Of a stretch of 63,973 bases of DNA, positions 5,935-16,106 are shown one piece after another; within the stretch, counting starts at the first letter, position 1, and the number at the start of each line of letters is the position of its first letter. The DNA lies in NCBI RefSeq assembly GCF_018918125.1, contig NZ_JAHLQA010000026.1, positions 1-63,973 of the forward strand, written 5' to 3'. A program made the position numbers and the translations under genes. The notes beneath the pieces are model-generated. The model was not told where the DNA came from, searched no databases, and was given only the letters and a program-made list of their open reading frames with translations. This DNA is from Blautia sp. MSJ-19 (lineage in GTDB: Bacteria; Bacillota; Clostridia; Lachnospirales; Lachnospiraceae).

Positions 5935-8900
5935 AAATACACATCGCAGACGAAGCCAGACCGCGTTCTGGAAAAAACTCTGCTCTCTGATGTTGGCAGT
6001 CTGCCTGATCGGGGTAGTTCTGCTCGCAGACCACCTTACAGGTGTTCGTGCGACAGAGGATTTCTCGGATTTTACTTCTACAGAAACAGAAAACGGCGAA
6101 GGTGTAGTGCAAAATGATACTGTATCGGACAGCTCAGAGGACATAGATCTGGTAGAATGCGAACCGATCGAAGAAGATAATGAAATTTCTGATGTAGAAG
6201 ATGTTACAGTGGAAGATGTTGAAGAGAATGCAGATATCAACATAGAATCTGATGCAGGAGCAGAGAATTCTACGGAGTCTACAGACGGTGAAGAACTTTT
6301 TACATCTGGCGATGAGCAGCAGGTGGCAGAGTTCGGCTCCGGGATGGAAAATGAGATTGTTTTTGATCTTGCAAAAGGCGATGTTAAATTTACAGATACT
6401 ACATATAGTGGTTTTGATGCAAATGGAAACCAGATTACAGGGGAACATAAGGAAGACAATAATTATGTGATAGAGCAGGAGATTCTGGCAGATGGTGGCA
6501 GTTATAGTCTGGATGGATCAAACAAAACAGCAACTTCGAATACAATCAGCATAGGGGAAGAATCTTCTCCGCTTCATAATAAGATTAATGTCTACCTTGC
6601 TGGAGTTAATATAGATGCGCCTCATGAGGATACAAATCATAAACCTGCTATTTATGTGAATACAGAATCTGACACAGTTAATATTATTCTGAAAGATAAT
6701 TCTGTTAATAATGTAGTTGCATATGCTCAGAGAAATGCTAGTGCGGAAGAGAAATATACACATTCTGCAGTTGAAAAAGAAGTTAATACACAGGGAAGAT
6801 TAAGGATTGTCTGTGAAAGTGGAAATCGGACAGAGAATGGAAACCATAAATGTGATAAAGATGGTGAATGCGGCAGACTGAATGCATATGCTGTGGGAGG
6901 AACAACTTATTTAAATGGTGCGGGAATTGGCTCTAAAGGTTATATAGGTTCTAACCATGATCATAATGGAAATGAAAGTAGTAGTGGAACGCTGTATAAT
7001 CTGGACATTGCCGGAGGAAAAATCTATGCAACAGGAGCCGGAGGTTCTGGAAACGGGGCCGGTCCGGGCATTGGAGTGGCACAGTCAGGTCCAGATTCGC
7101 TTGCTGTTGGCTATAATGCAAAAGGATTGGTAATTAATGGAGGCTATATTGTCGCACGAACAGGAAATGGAGCATCTGCCTGCGTAGGAGGTGGATTTCA
7201 TTCAGGGTATATTGAATTGACTATTAACGGTGGTTATATAGATGCAACAAGAGAATGGAATGCTCAAAGTATGCCTGATGGATTAAGAGATGTTGGAGCA
7301 GCGATCGGGGGAGGAAGTGGAGGAAGTTCCACTTCTGCATTTTTTGGAACAACTGTAACAATCAATGGTGGAGAAATTGTTGCGAATGCAAGATATGGAG
7401 CAGCGATTGGATCTTCAGCAGGTGGTGATAACGGAAATGGTGCACCGGCAACAGTAATTATTACAGGTGGAACAATAACTGCTGCAACTACGGATGGATA
7501 TGGAGCGGCAATCGGATCTGGAGGATCATCCAAGATTGGTCATGCAGGTGATGCAAATATAAAAATAAGCGGTGGAACAATAACGGCATCTTCTCAATTT
7601 GGTGCAGATATCGGTGGCGGTGGAACACAGAGTGAAGAACAAAGAGCAATTGGCGGAAAAGGGATTATTGAGATATCAGGAAGTGCGAATATCAAAGCAC
7701 TGACGAATGGAATTGGAGGTGGCAAAGCAAAAGCTGGAGCAGGCGGTGATGCAATCGTCACAGTAACGGGAGGAACAGTTGAAACGGTTGCTATCGGTGG
7801 AGGAAACAGTGAAAGTGGTACTCCGGGCAATGCAGAAGTTACTGTCAGTGGAGAAAAAACAGAATTAAAGTCTGGAACGATTGGTGGTGGAGTTTCTCAA
7901 TCAGAAGTTGGCAGGGCAGTGGTTAATATCCATAATGGTGATGTTATGGGGCAGGTTGTAATGCAGCAGACAAATTCTACACCAGAATCACATTGTATAT
8001 TTAATATGGATGGCGGTATATTAGATAATTTATCTTTAGATGACAGCGATGGGGCAACTGCTTTTAAAAGAGAGTATGCCAACGGAGGAGTCATTTATCT
8101 TACGGATGATTTGGGAGAAATTAATATCAGTGGGGGAACGATTCAGAATGGTACAGGTGATTTAGGTGGTGCTATCTACCTTGCTGGTACAAATGGTACT
8201 GTAAATATCAGTGGCGGTACGATTCAGAACTGCAATGCCGGGAACGGTGGTGCTGTCTATATGACTGCGGGAACATTTACTCTTTCTGGTAATGGAATAA
8301 TCCAGGATTGTACGGCAACAGCAGGGAATGATAATACCGGAAACGGAGGAGCCGTTTATCTGGAAAATGGAACAATATCTGTCCAGGGTGGTAACATTGG
8401 CGTTGAAAAATATTCAAATACAGCATTGAACGGCGGTGGTGTTTATCTTGCATCAGGTACGATGGAAGTGACAGGAGGTTCTATCGAATACAATAATGCT
8501 TCTTCAAACGGAGGCGGCGCTTATCTTGCAGGCGGTACTTTAACAGTAACCGGAGGAAGCCTTGAATCCAATATAGCGACAGAAGATGGTGGCGGTGCTT
8601 ACATCAGTGGCGGTAATTTCAAATTAAATGGCACAAATGCATCCGTTCAGAAAAATATTGCCAGAAATGGCGCTGGAATTTATCTTACAGGTGGAGTGCC
8701 AGAACTGCTGTCCGGTAATCTGACAGGGAATGAGGCAAAGACCAGAAATTCAGAAACAGGTGAATACGAGATCACAGGCAACGGTGGTGGCATCTACATC
8801 GACAATCAGGCAGTTACATTTGCTCCAACCGGGACAGTAACGATTTCAGATAACAAAGCCGACAAGGGAGCAGGAATCTACATCGGCGGTTCTGCTGAAA

Positions 8901-11900
8901 ACAGTCAGGCTTCTTTTGCAGTTGCTTCAAACAGTACAGGAACGATTAAGCTGCTGGGAAACGCAGCAGTAACTGCAGGTGGGGGTGTCTGTGTCGATAA
9001 CGGGACTTTCCATCTGGATAACAATAAGATTACGGTACAGGGCAACAGAGCCTATAGTGGCGGTGGAGTTGCAGTCCTGAAAGGTTCTTTTACACAGAGT
9101 GGAGGTATCATCGGCGGAGACAGTTCAAATGAAAATACTGCCCAAAGAGGTGGAGGTGTTTATGTAGATGGAGGAACTGTAACGCTGAATGATGGAGAGA
9201 TAAAAAATAATTCTGCCAGTAACGGTGGTGGCCTTTTTGCTTCTGATGGTGAAGTCCGCATGTTTGGAGGAGAAATATCTTCTAATAAAGCCGTTCTGTA
9301 CAAAAATGAAGAGACTGGTACAGAAACAGGTGGAAATGGAGGTGGGATTTTTGTCGAATCTTCAAGTACACCGGCAAAAGTTACGATCCGAAGTGGAAAA
9401 TTAAGCAATAATACTTCCCAAGGTCATGGTGGAGCTGTGGCAGTAGCCGGAACAGCAGATTCAAAGGACGTAATTACAGTTGGTCTGCTGGAATCACACG
9501 ATCTGAAATTACCAGATCATAAATTTACAGCTTTTTCGTATGAAGAGAGTCTGGATAATCAGTTTCATACACATGTGTCCTGCCCGGAACTGAAAAATAA
9601 TACAGCCACTGGAAATGGCGGCGGCATTTATATGGCGAGCAGTCAGGCAGCATTAAATGTCTATTGTCTTGATGAAGATGGCAACACGTCACTTCTGAAC
9701 AGTGATGGAAACAGTGTTATGGCAGAAGGTGGAACGGTAGTAATAGGCGATACAGAGAGTAATGATGGAACAAATAATCCGGCAGAAGCCAAAGGAAATA
9801 TCATCATAAGTTCCTCCATGCTGGTATCTGGCGGTAAAGTGGACATCTATGGAAATATGGATAATCCATATTTCAAGAATGATATTCTTGTAGATATCAA
9901 AGACAATGCAGGAAAATTTGAAGATCATCGAAAATCTGTAAACGATACTGCCAAAGACTATAAAGTTCATTATTATGAAAATTTTGTTCAGGGTAATGGA
10001 ATATTCAAAGCAAGGCAGTATGATCAGGATAAGGATATTTCAGCAGAAGGAGCACTGTTTGTACATGAGGGATATAAGATCATAAGGTGGGATACCAGGG
10101 CTGATGGAACAGGAACACAATATGCAATTGGTGCCCTGATCGGGTCTGGAACTGATCATGGAGCATGGCAGAACCGAGAGGGAAAGACAGAAGAAGATGC
10201 ACTGGAGCTGTATGCGATCTGGCAGAGAATTTCCTATACCGTGGAATTTCCCACACCTGCGTTAGAACATTCTGGCACGATGGAAAATCAGATCTTTGAG
10301 TATGGGAAAACACAACCCCTGAGATCAAATGCTTACAAAGTAGCTGGCAAACGTTTTAACGGATGGAATACTAGAGAAGATGGTAGTGGAATCTCCTATC
10401 CGGCGGATTATGAAGAAAGCAAAATGACCAGTATAGATGGTGCGACGGTGCCGCTGTATGCACAGTGGGTCGACTGCACACATAAAGACGGAGAACATCC
10501 GGGAACACTGACTTATGCCTCAGTGGAGAATACAGCTCAGAAAACAGCCGTGATCACAGAAACCTGTGACTGTGGTGGTCATACAGCCAGTGTGACTTTG
10601 AGTGCGGTCGATGTATATTATGATGGAAAAACGCATCCTGTGACAGTGAAAACATCAGATAACTGGTTATCTGGAACGTCGGCGATACAATATCAGTATA
10701 AGGCAGATGGGAGCACAGAGGGTTATGGCAGCATGCCTGATGGAGAGCTGGAACCAACCAGTACAGGCGTTTACAAAGCAAGTATGACAGTAGATGAACA
10801 GACAGTATCTGTGGAATATTGTATTAAGTCAGCGGCACAAGGCGTATCAGTAGAAGGAAAAGTAGCAGAAGGCGAGTTTTTTGCAGAGTTCGCAGGTCAG
10901 CCTGAGATTACAGGAGTTCCATCAGACGATGCTTTTACCGTGCAGTATACAATTCAGAATTTAACTACGGATTGTTACACAACAGAGCCAGTTCTGCAGC
11001 TGAGTCAGGAACTTCCTGCTGAAACAACAGTCATTATGCAGACCGAAGGAAAATATTGGTACTATAATGTTGATTCTAATGGTACAGACAGCCTTGCACT
11101 TAATCAGTTCAGAGAAATGGGCAGTGCAGCAGGAAACAATAGTAATTTTGCATATAATACTGAAAAAATAGAGCAAAATCAGATATACCGTTTTATTTTC
11201 AACCTGTCAGAGACTTCATGGACACCGTCAGAAAATAGCATAGAGATGAATTTTATTTATAGAAACAAAAATGAATCAGATCAGGATGTCTTCGGCACTG
11301 CGAAAATAAAATTTCAGGGCAAGGATGAATTTAGCATAACAGCAATTGAAAACAAGGTAACAGTTTCTATACCAAATAACAGTTACAGTCGCTGGTCAGA
11401 TAAATCATTGTTGTTGAAAATAGAATCTGCTGAAAATTCTGAAACAACATTGCCGTCAGACGCAAAGCTGACAGTCATATCCGATAGAAATACAGCTGCC
11501 TATACTCTGAATAAAAACGGCCAGTTTATCATTCCATTTGCCTGGAGCAACGATAAAACATTCACATTCACATTGAGTTCTGATACAGCTTCTGCCAGAG
11601 GAAAGAGCTATTCCCTGACCGCTTTATTGTCAGCTACACCGGGCACAGCAAATGGAAACCTGATTCCGGCAGGAGAATATAATACGGGCAAGACAGCAAA
11701 TGTTTCATTGACAATTGCAGGGAATAGTAAACCGTCCCTGAAGGTTACGGGTACACAGAAACTTGTGACAACAACAACTCCAAACATGACTGTCACAGTC
11801 AGCACGAAAAACACAACAGACTGTACTGTACAGGCAACCATTCAGAGAAAGACGGAAACCGGATACGGTGGTACATATCTGTCAGCAACAACCGTGAACG

Positions 11901-12022
11901 AAGGGGCAAATACCATTTCCCTGGGCGGCATCACAAAGTCCGGAAGTTATCGCCTGCTTATTACAGTTCAGAAGAACAATCAGAACATCCTGGAAGTACC
12001 ATATTACTTCAACGTTCAATAA
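5921..12022 (+). CDS. Giant secreted beta-helix adhesin with InlB-like repeats
   Basis: A 2033-residue protein with GTG start, overlapping the preceding gene by 14 bp with GGAG upstream. A signal peptide probably ends after A44 (GVRA/TEDF). Residues about 58-130 are very acidic. About 200-1230 is a long series of glycine-rich turns such as ISGGTIQN, GNGGAVYL and NGGGVYLASGT, typical of a right-handed parallel beta-helix. About 1380-1517 holds InlB-type repeats (FNGWNTREDGSGISY, LYAQW). The last 500 residues look like Ig-like or Big domains. There is no LPxTG motif or C-terminal membrane anchor, so retention on the cell may depend on the co-encoded fibre proteins. It is the last gene before a strong terminator. 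Ligand unknown. Confidence 0.85.
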   Translation: MKQTKNTHRRRSQTAFWKKLCSLMLAVCLIGVVLLADHLTGVRATEDFSDFTSTETENGEGVVQNDTVSDSSEDIDLVECEPIEEDNEISDVEDVTVEDVEENADINIESDAGAENSTESTDGEELFTSGDEQQVAEFGSGMENEIVFDLAKGDVKFTDTTYSGFDANGNQITGEHKEDNNYVIEQEILADGGSYSLDGSNKTATSNTISIGEESSPLHNKINVYLAGVNIDAPHEDTNHKPAIYVNTESDTVNIILKDNSVNNVVAYAQRNASAEEKYTHSAVEKEVNTQGRLRIVCESGNRTENGNHKCDKDGECGRLNAYAVGGTTYLNGAGIGSKGYIGSNHDHNGNESSSGTLYNLDIAGGKIYATGAGGSGNGAGPGIGVAQSGPDSLAVGYNAKGLVINGGYIVARTGNGASACVGGGFHSGYIELTINGGYIDATREWNAQSMPDGLRDVGAAIGGGSGGSSTSAFFGTTVTINGGEIVANARYGAAIGSSAGGDNGNGAPATVIITGGTITAATTDGYGAAIGSGGSSKIGHAGDANIKISGGTITASSQFGADIGGGGTQSEEQRAIGGKGIIEISGSANIKALTNGIGGGKAKAGAGGDAIVTVTGGTVETVAIGGGNSESGTPGNAEVTVSGEKTELKSGTIGGGVSQSEVGRAVVNIHNGDVMGQVVMQQTNSTPESHCIFNMDGGILDNLSLDDSDGATAFKREYANGGVIYLTDDLGEINISGGTIQNGTGDLGGAIYLAGTNGTVNISGGTIQNCNAGNGGAVYMTAGTFTLSGNGIIQDCTATAGNDNTGNGGAVYLENGTISVQGGNIGVEKYSNTALNGGGVYLASGTMEVTGGSIEYNNASSNGGGAYLAGGTLTVTGGSLESNIATEDGGGAYISGGNFKLNGTNASVQKNIARNGAGIYLTGGVPELLSGNLTGNEAKTRNSETGEYEITGNGGGIYIDNQAVTFAPTGTVTISDNKADKGAGIYIGGSAENSQASFAVASNSTGTIKLLGNAAVTAGGGVCVDNGTFHLDNNKITVQGNRAYSGGGVAVLKGSFTQSGGIIGGDSSNENTAQRGGGVYVDGGTVTLNDGEIKNNSASNGGGLFASDGEVRMFGGEISSNKAVLYKNEETGTETGGNGGGIFVESSSTPAKVTIRSGKLSNNTSQGHGGAVAVAGTADSKDVITVGLLESHDLKLPDHKFTAFSYEESLDNQFHTHVSCPELKNNTATGNGGGIYMASSQAALNVYCLDEDGNTSLLNSDGNSVMAEGGTVVIGDTESNDGTNNPAEAKGNIIISSSMLVSGGKVDIYGNMDNPYFKNDILVDIKDNAGKFEDHRKSVNDTAKDYKVHYYENFVQGNGIFKARQYDQDKDISAEGALFVHEGYKIIRWDTRADGTGTQYAIGALIGSGTDHGAWQNREGKTEEDALELYAIWQRISYTVEFPTPALEHSGTMENQIFEYGKTQPLRSNAYKVAGKRFNGWNTREDGSGISYPADYEESKMTSIDGATVPLYAQWVDCTHKDGEHPGTLTYASVENTAQKTAVITETCDCGGHTASVTLSAVDVYYDGKTHPVTVKTSDNWLSGTSAIQYQYKADGSTEGYGSMPDGELEPTSTGVYKASMTVDEQTVSVEYCIKSAAQGVSVEGKVAEGEFFAEFAGQPEITGVPSDDAFTVQYTIQNLTTDCYTTEPVLQLSQELPAETTVIMQTEGKYWYYNVDSNGTDSLALNQFREMGSAAGNNSNFAYNTEKIEQNQIYRFIFNLSETSWTPSENSIEMNFIYRNKNESDQDVFGTAKIKFQGKDEFSITAIENKVTVSIPNNSYSRWSDKSLLLKIESAENSETTLPSDAKLTVISDRNTAAYTLNKNGQFIIPFAWSNDKTFTFTLSSDTASARGKSYSLTALLSATPGTANGNLIPAGEYNTGKTANVSLTIAGNSKPSLKVTGTQKLVTTTTPNMTVTVSTKNTTDCTVQATIQRKTETGYGGTYLSATTVNEGANTISLGGITKSGSYRLLITVQKNNQNILEVPYYFNVQ

Positions 12023-12028
12023 TAATCA

Positions 12029-12066
12029 GATCCGCCGGGAGTGCGAAATTTTCCTGGCGGATTTTT
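12029..12066 (+). terminator. Intrinsic terminator of the fibre locus
   Basis: ATCCGCCGGGA pairs with TTCCTGGCGGAT across a short loop, followed directly by TTTTT. It ends the operon after the adhesin and insulates the polyamine operon. Confidence 0.85.
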
Positions 12067-12106
12067 ATGTTAAAATCTCGCAAAATCTATTGAAATCCCA
12101 CCGTTT

Positions 12107-12135
12107 TTGTGATACAAAAATAAGGTTGCTATTAA
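12107..12135 (+). promoter_or_regulatory. Probable pot operon promoter
   Basis: TTGTGA (12107-12112) and TATTAA (12130-12135) with a 17-bp spacer, about 50 bp upstream of potA. No regulator site was recognised. Confidence 0.45.
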
Positions 12136-12183
12136 TAATTTTTCTTATGAAGAAGAGGGGATATTTTTAGGGAGGAAACGCCA

Positions 12184-13257
12184 ATGAGCAATAAGCTGAT
12201 CGACTTGATCGACATTTCCAAATCCTACGGGATGCAGACAGTTCTGGATGAACTGAATCTTTATATCAGGGAGAATGAATTCCTGACACTTCTTGGACCG
12301 AGTGGATGTGGAAAAACTACCACACTTCGTATTTTGGGAGGATTCGAAACACCGGATAAGGGTCGTGTGATCTTTGACGGGCAGGATATCACGAATCTTC
12401 CGCCTAATAAGCGTCAGCTGAATACCGTATTTCAGAAGTATGCGTTATTTACGCATATGAATATTGCGGATAATATTGCTTTTGGTTTAAAGATAAAAAA
12501 TAAAAGCAAACAGTATATTTATGACAAGATCAAATATGCGTTAAAACTCGTTAATCTGGATGGATTTGAGAATCGTATGCCGGATTCCTTAAGTGGTGGA
12601 CAGCAGCAGCGTATTGCCATCGCGAGAGCAATCGTAAATGAACCGAAAGTTCTGCTTCTGGATGAACCTCTTGGGGCGCTTGACCTGAAACTCAGACAGG
12701 ATATGCAGTATGAGCTGATCCGTCTCAAAAATGAGCTGGGAATCACTTTCCTGTATGTAACCCATGATCAGGAAGAGGCTCTTACTATGTCCGATACGAT
12801 CGTGGTCATGAACCAGGGATATATCCAGCAGATCGGAACTCCGGAGAAGATCTATAATGAGCCGGAGAATGCTTTTGTAGCCGATTTTATCGGAGAGAGC
12901 AATATCATCTCTGCGACGATGGTACAGGATCGACTTGTAAAGATTCTCGGAGTCAACTTCCCATGTGTGGATGAGGGCTTTGGACAGAATAAACCGGTTG
13001 ACGTTGTGATTCGTCCGGAGGATATCGACCTCCTGAAACCAGGTCAGGGAAGCATTGATGGTGTGGTCACACATATGATCTTTAAAGGTGTGCATTATGA
13101 AATGGAAGTCATGGCAAACAATTACGAGTGGCTGGTACACAGCACAGATATGTTCCCGGTTGGAACGGAAGTCAGCATCCATGTGGATCCGTTTGACATC
13201 CAGATCATGAAAAAGCCGGAATCAGAAGATGAGGAGGCGGTAAACATTGAAGAATAA
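12184..13257 (+). CDS. potA: Spermidine/putrescine ABC transporter ATPase
   Basis: A 357-residue ATPase of the polyamine importer. Walker A is GPSGCGKTT, the signature is LSGGQQQR, Walker B is VLLLDEP followed by LGALDLKLR, and the H-loop lies in YVTHDQEEA. The C-terminal TOBE region (about residues 250-345) is typical of PotA/CUT1 ATPases and regulates transport in the family. ATG 12184 has GGGAGG upstream. It is first in potA-potB-potCD and overlaps potB by 11 bp. Confidence 0.93.
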   Translation: MSNKLIDLIDISKSYGMQTVLDELNLYIRENEFLTLLGPSGCGKTTTLRILGGFETPDKGRVIFDGQDITNLPPNKRQLNTVFQKYALFTHMNIADNIAFGLKIKNKSKQYIYDKIKYALKLVNLDGFENRMPDSLSGGQQQRIAIARAIVNEPKVLLLDEPLGALDLKLRQDMQYELIRLKNELGITFLYVTHDQEEALTMSDTIVVMNQGYIQQIGTPEKIYNEPENAFVADFIGESNIISATMVQDRLVKILGVNFPCVDEGFGQNKPVDVVIRPEDIDLLKPGQGSIDGVVTHMIFKGVHYEMEVMANNYEWLVHSTDMFPVGTEVSIHVDPFDIQIMKKPESEDEEAVNIEE

Positions 13258-14062
13258 GCGTCTGCTTGCCGGACCTTATCTTTTCTGGTCCGTATCTTTT
13301 GTCGTGATTCCGCTGCTGGTGATCGTTTACTATGCATTTACCAGTGATGAGGGGGCTTTTACCTTTTCCAATCTGGCACAGATCACGACACCTGAAAATC
13401 TGAAGGCTCTCGGAATGTCCATCCTTCTGTCATTTTTAAGCACAGCAATCTGTCTGATCCTTGCCTATCCGCTGGCAATGATCCTGAGCCAGAATCAGGT
13501 CAGTCAGACAAGCTTTATTGTACTGATCTTTATTTTGCCGATGTGGATGAATTTTCTTCTTCGTACACTGGCATGGCAGACACTGCTTGAAAAAAATGGT
13601 GTCATTAACAGTATCTTAAGTTTCCTGCATCTGCCGGCACTGGAGATTATCAATACGCCGTATGCGATTATTCTTGGTATGGTGTATAACTTCCTGCCGT
13701 TTATGGTCCTTCCAATCTATAATGTGCTGATCAAAATTGACCGTAATGTCATCAACGCGGCACGTGACCTGGGAGCCAATCCGGTACAGACTTTCTGTAA
13801 GGTTACTTTTCCATTGAGCATCCCGGGAGTGATCAGCGGCATTACGATGGTATTTGTGCCTGCATTGACAACGTTCGTTATTTCCGACCTTCTTGGAGGA
13901 GGCAAGATCCTTCTGATCGGTAACGTGATCGAGCAGTCATTCAAGCAGAACAGCAACTGGCACGTAGGAAGTGGTCTTTCTCTTGTACTGATGGTATTCA
14001 TCATTGCTAGTATGGCACTTGTTGCCAAATACGACAAAGAAGAAGGAGGGTCAGCATTTTGA
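13247..14062 (+). CDS. potB: Polyamine ABC transporter permease
   Basis: A 271-residue membrane protein with about six hydrophobic segments. The cytoplasmic EAA-type loop is readable as [25 protein letters not shown] and contacts PotA in this family. The start is TTG 13247 within the end of potA, with GAGGAGG 7 bases upstream. The stop overlaps the potCD start, so the three genes are translationally coupled. Confidence 0.92.
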   Translation: MKNKRLLAGPYLFWSVSFVVIPLLVIVYYAFTSDEGAFTFSNLAQITTPENLKALGMSILLSFLSTAICLILAYPLAMILSQNQVSQTSFIVLIFILPMWMNFLLRTLAWQTLLEKNGVINSILSFLHLPALEIINTPYAIILGMVYNFLPFMVLPIYNVLIKIDRNVINAARDLGANPVQTFCKVTFPLSIPGVISGITMVFVPALTTFVISDLLGGGKILLIGNVIEQSFKQNSNWHVGSGLSLVLMVFIIASMALVAKYDKEEGGSAF

Positions 14063-15939
14063 TCAGAAAATACTTACAGAAAATATATCTGGCCCTTATT
14101 TTTATACTGCTGTATGCTCCGATCGTGACTCTGGTCGTATTGTCTTTTAACCAGTCAAAAACGAGAGCAAAATGGGGTGGATTTACTCTGAAATGGTACA
14201 AAGAACTGTTCCAGAATGAACAGATCATGAGTGCCTTTTATACTACGCTGATCATTGCGTTTATTTCTGCAGCAATTGCGACGATCATCGGTACAGCGGC
14301 AGCGATCGCAATTCAGGGTATGAAGCAGAAATGGAAGACCATGTATATGGGGCTTACCAATATTCCGATGATGAATGCAGAGATCGTCATGGGTGTATCC
14401 CTGATGCTTCTTTTTATCGCATTTCATATGACACTTGGTTTTGGAACGATTCTGATCGCGCATATTACATTTAATATTCCATATGTGATCCTGAGTGTGG
14501 CACCGAAGCTGAAGCAGACCAACCGCTATACATACGAGGCAGCACTTGATCTTGGGGCATCTCCGGTCAAGGCCTTTTTTAAGGTGGTATTCCCGGATAT
14601 CGTACCTGGTGTACTTTCTGGATTTATGCTGGCATTTACCATGTCGCTGGATGATTTTGTAATCACGCACTTTACTAAGGGACCTGGAATCGATACACTT
14701 TCCACCAAAATTTACACAGAGGTTCGTAAGGGTATCAAGCCGGAAATCTATGCACTTTCTACGATTATGTTTGTGACGGTTCTTGTTCTTCTGATTCTGG
14801 TAAACTATTCGCCAAAGGAAGAAGAGGAGACCGCAGTTAGAAAAAAAGTGCGCAGACCATCCAGATTCAAGAAAATCATGATTCAGCGAGTGATTCCGGT
14901 GGCAATCTGCATTGTTTTTGTCGGCGGTGGTTTCTACTATGCAAAAGAAAGTGGCGTTGTGAATGATGATAAACTGATTGTTTATAACTGGGGCGAATAC
15001 ATTGATCCGGAAGTTCTGACTATATTTGAGGAAGAAACAGGAATCAATGTTGTTTACGAAGAATTTGAGACGAACGAGATTCTGTATCCGAAGGTAAGTT
15101 CCGGAGCAATCGCATACGATGTGGTCTGCCCGAGTGATTATATGATCCAGCGAATGATCGAGAATGATCTCCTTTCTGAGATTAATTTTGACAACATTCC
15201 GAATATCAAGAATATCGGCGAGCAGTATATGGAACAGTCGAAGCAGTTTGATCCGGAGAATAAATATTCCGTACCATATTGCTGGGGAACAGTCGGTATC
15301 CTTTACAATAAGACCATGGTGGATGAGCCCGTCGACAGCTGGTCAATCCTCTGGAATCCGAAATATAAAGACAGTATTCTGATGCAGGATTCTGTCCGTG
15401 ATGCGTTTGGTGCGACACTGAAATATCTTGGATATTCTCTGAACTCTACGGACCTTGATGAACTGACGGAGGCCAAGAATCTTCTGATTGAGCAGAAACC
15501 TCTGGTGCAGGCATATGTCATTGATCAGGTGCGTGACAAGATGATCGGAAATGAGGCAGCTCTTGGTGTCATTTATTCCGGTGAGGCGATTTACACACAG
15601 AAAGAAAATCCGAATCTGGAATATGTGATTCCGAAAGAGGGATCCAACATCTGGATCGATTCCTGGGTAATTCCGAAGAATGCAGAGCACAAAGAAAATG
15701 CAGAAAAATTTATCAATTTCCTCTGCAGACCGGACATCGCTCTGATGAACTTTGACTATATTACATATTCTACACCGAATGAGGCAGCGAGAGAGCTGAT
15801 TGAGGATGAAGATATCCGAAACAGTGAGATCGCGTTCCCGGATCTTTCCAAATATGATAATCTGGAAACGTTCCAGTATCTTGGAACAGAGGCCGATCAG
15901 GTATATGGTGATCTCTGGAATAAAGTAAAATCTTCCTAA
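14059..15939 (+). CDS. potCD: Polyamine permease-binding protein fusion (PotC-PotD)
   Basis: A 626-residue fusion. Residues 1 to about 255 are a PotC permease (loop YEAALDLGASPVKAFFKVVFPDIVPG). A basic linker RKKVRRPSRFKK and one membrane segment (about 273-293) lead to a PotD-type binding domain (about 300-626) that starts KLIVYNWGEYIDPEV and has the family's YSVPYCWGTVGILYNK. The segment that is normally a signal peptide or lipobox is here an internal membrane anchor, tethering the binding protein to the permease. TTG start at 14059, AAGGAGG upstream. Such fusions are known in some Firmicutes. The frame is open throughout, so this is not a frameshift artefact. Confidence 0.92.
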   Translation: MIRKYLQKIYLALIFILLYAPIVTLVVLSFNQSKTRAKWGGFTLKWYKELFQNEQIMSAFYTTLIIAFISAAIATIIGTAAAIAIQGMKQKWKTMYMGLTNIPMMNAEIVMGVSLMLLFIAFHMTLGFGTILIAHITFNIPYVILSVAPKLKQTNRYTYEAALDLGASPVKAFFKVVFPDIVPGVLSGFMLAFTMSLDDFVITHFTKGPGIDTLSTKIYTEVRKGIKPEIYALSTIMFVTVLVLLILVNYSPKEEEETAVRKKVRRPSRFKKIMIQRVIPVAICIVFVGGGFYYAKESGVVNDDKLIVYNWGEYIDPEVLTIFEEETGINVVYEEFETNEILYPKVSSGAIAYDVVCPSDYMIQRMIENDLLSEINFDNIPNIKNIGEQYMEQSKQFDPENKYSVPYCWGTVGILYNKTMVDEPVDSWSILWNPKYKDSILMQDSVRDAFGATLKYLGYSLNSTDLDELTEAKNLLIEQKPLVQAYVIDQVRDKMIGNEAALGVIYSGEAIYTQKENPNLEYVIPKEGSNIWIDSWVIPKNAEHKENAEKFINFLCRPDIALMNFDYITYSTPNEAARELIEDEDIRNSEIAFPDLSKYDNLETFQYLGTEADQVYGDLWNKVKSS

Positions 15940-15947
15940 AATGTATA

Positions 15948-15990
15948 AAAGACTTTCTATGGAAAGAGAATTTCTGTAGAAGGTCTTTTT
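15948..15990 (+). terminator. Intrinsic terminator after potCD
   Basis: AAAGACTTTCTA (15948-15959) pairs with TAGAAGGTCTTT (15977-15988), one G-U wobble, followed by TT. A second hairpin, the dispersed repeat at 15991-16017 with its own T6 at 16021-16026, follows at once and may serve as a backup. Confidence 0.8.
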
Positions 15991-16017
15991 GTTACTGTGA
16001 ATGGATGGAACAGTAAC
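15991..16017 (+). repeat. 27-bp dispersed hairpin repeat, diverged copy 2
   Basis: GTTACTGTGAA on the left and GAACAGTAAC on the right. It differs at three central positions from the copy at 56838-56864, and the outer arms are intact. With the T6 run at 16021-16026 it can act as a terminator. Confidence 0.75.
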
Positions 16018-16106
16018 GTCTTTTTTCTTGCGGAAGAAGATACGATAGGGGTATAATGCGAAGTAACAATGAATATTTGAGGATGAGTTTGTAAGGAGAG
16101 AGAAAA

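Noticed and set aside
7264..9846. Proline-rich minus-strand ORFs under the adhesin
   Set aside because: They are the reverse of glycine codons in the beta-helix repeats.
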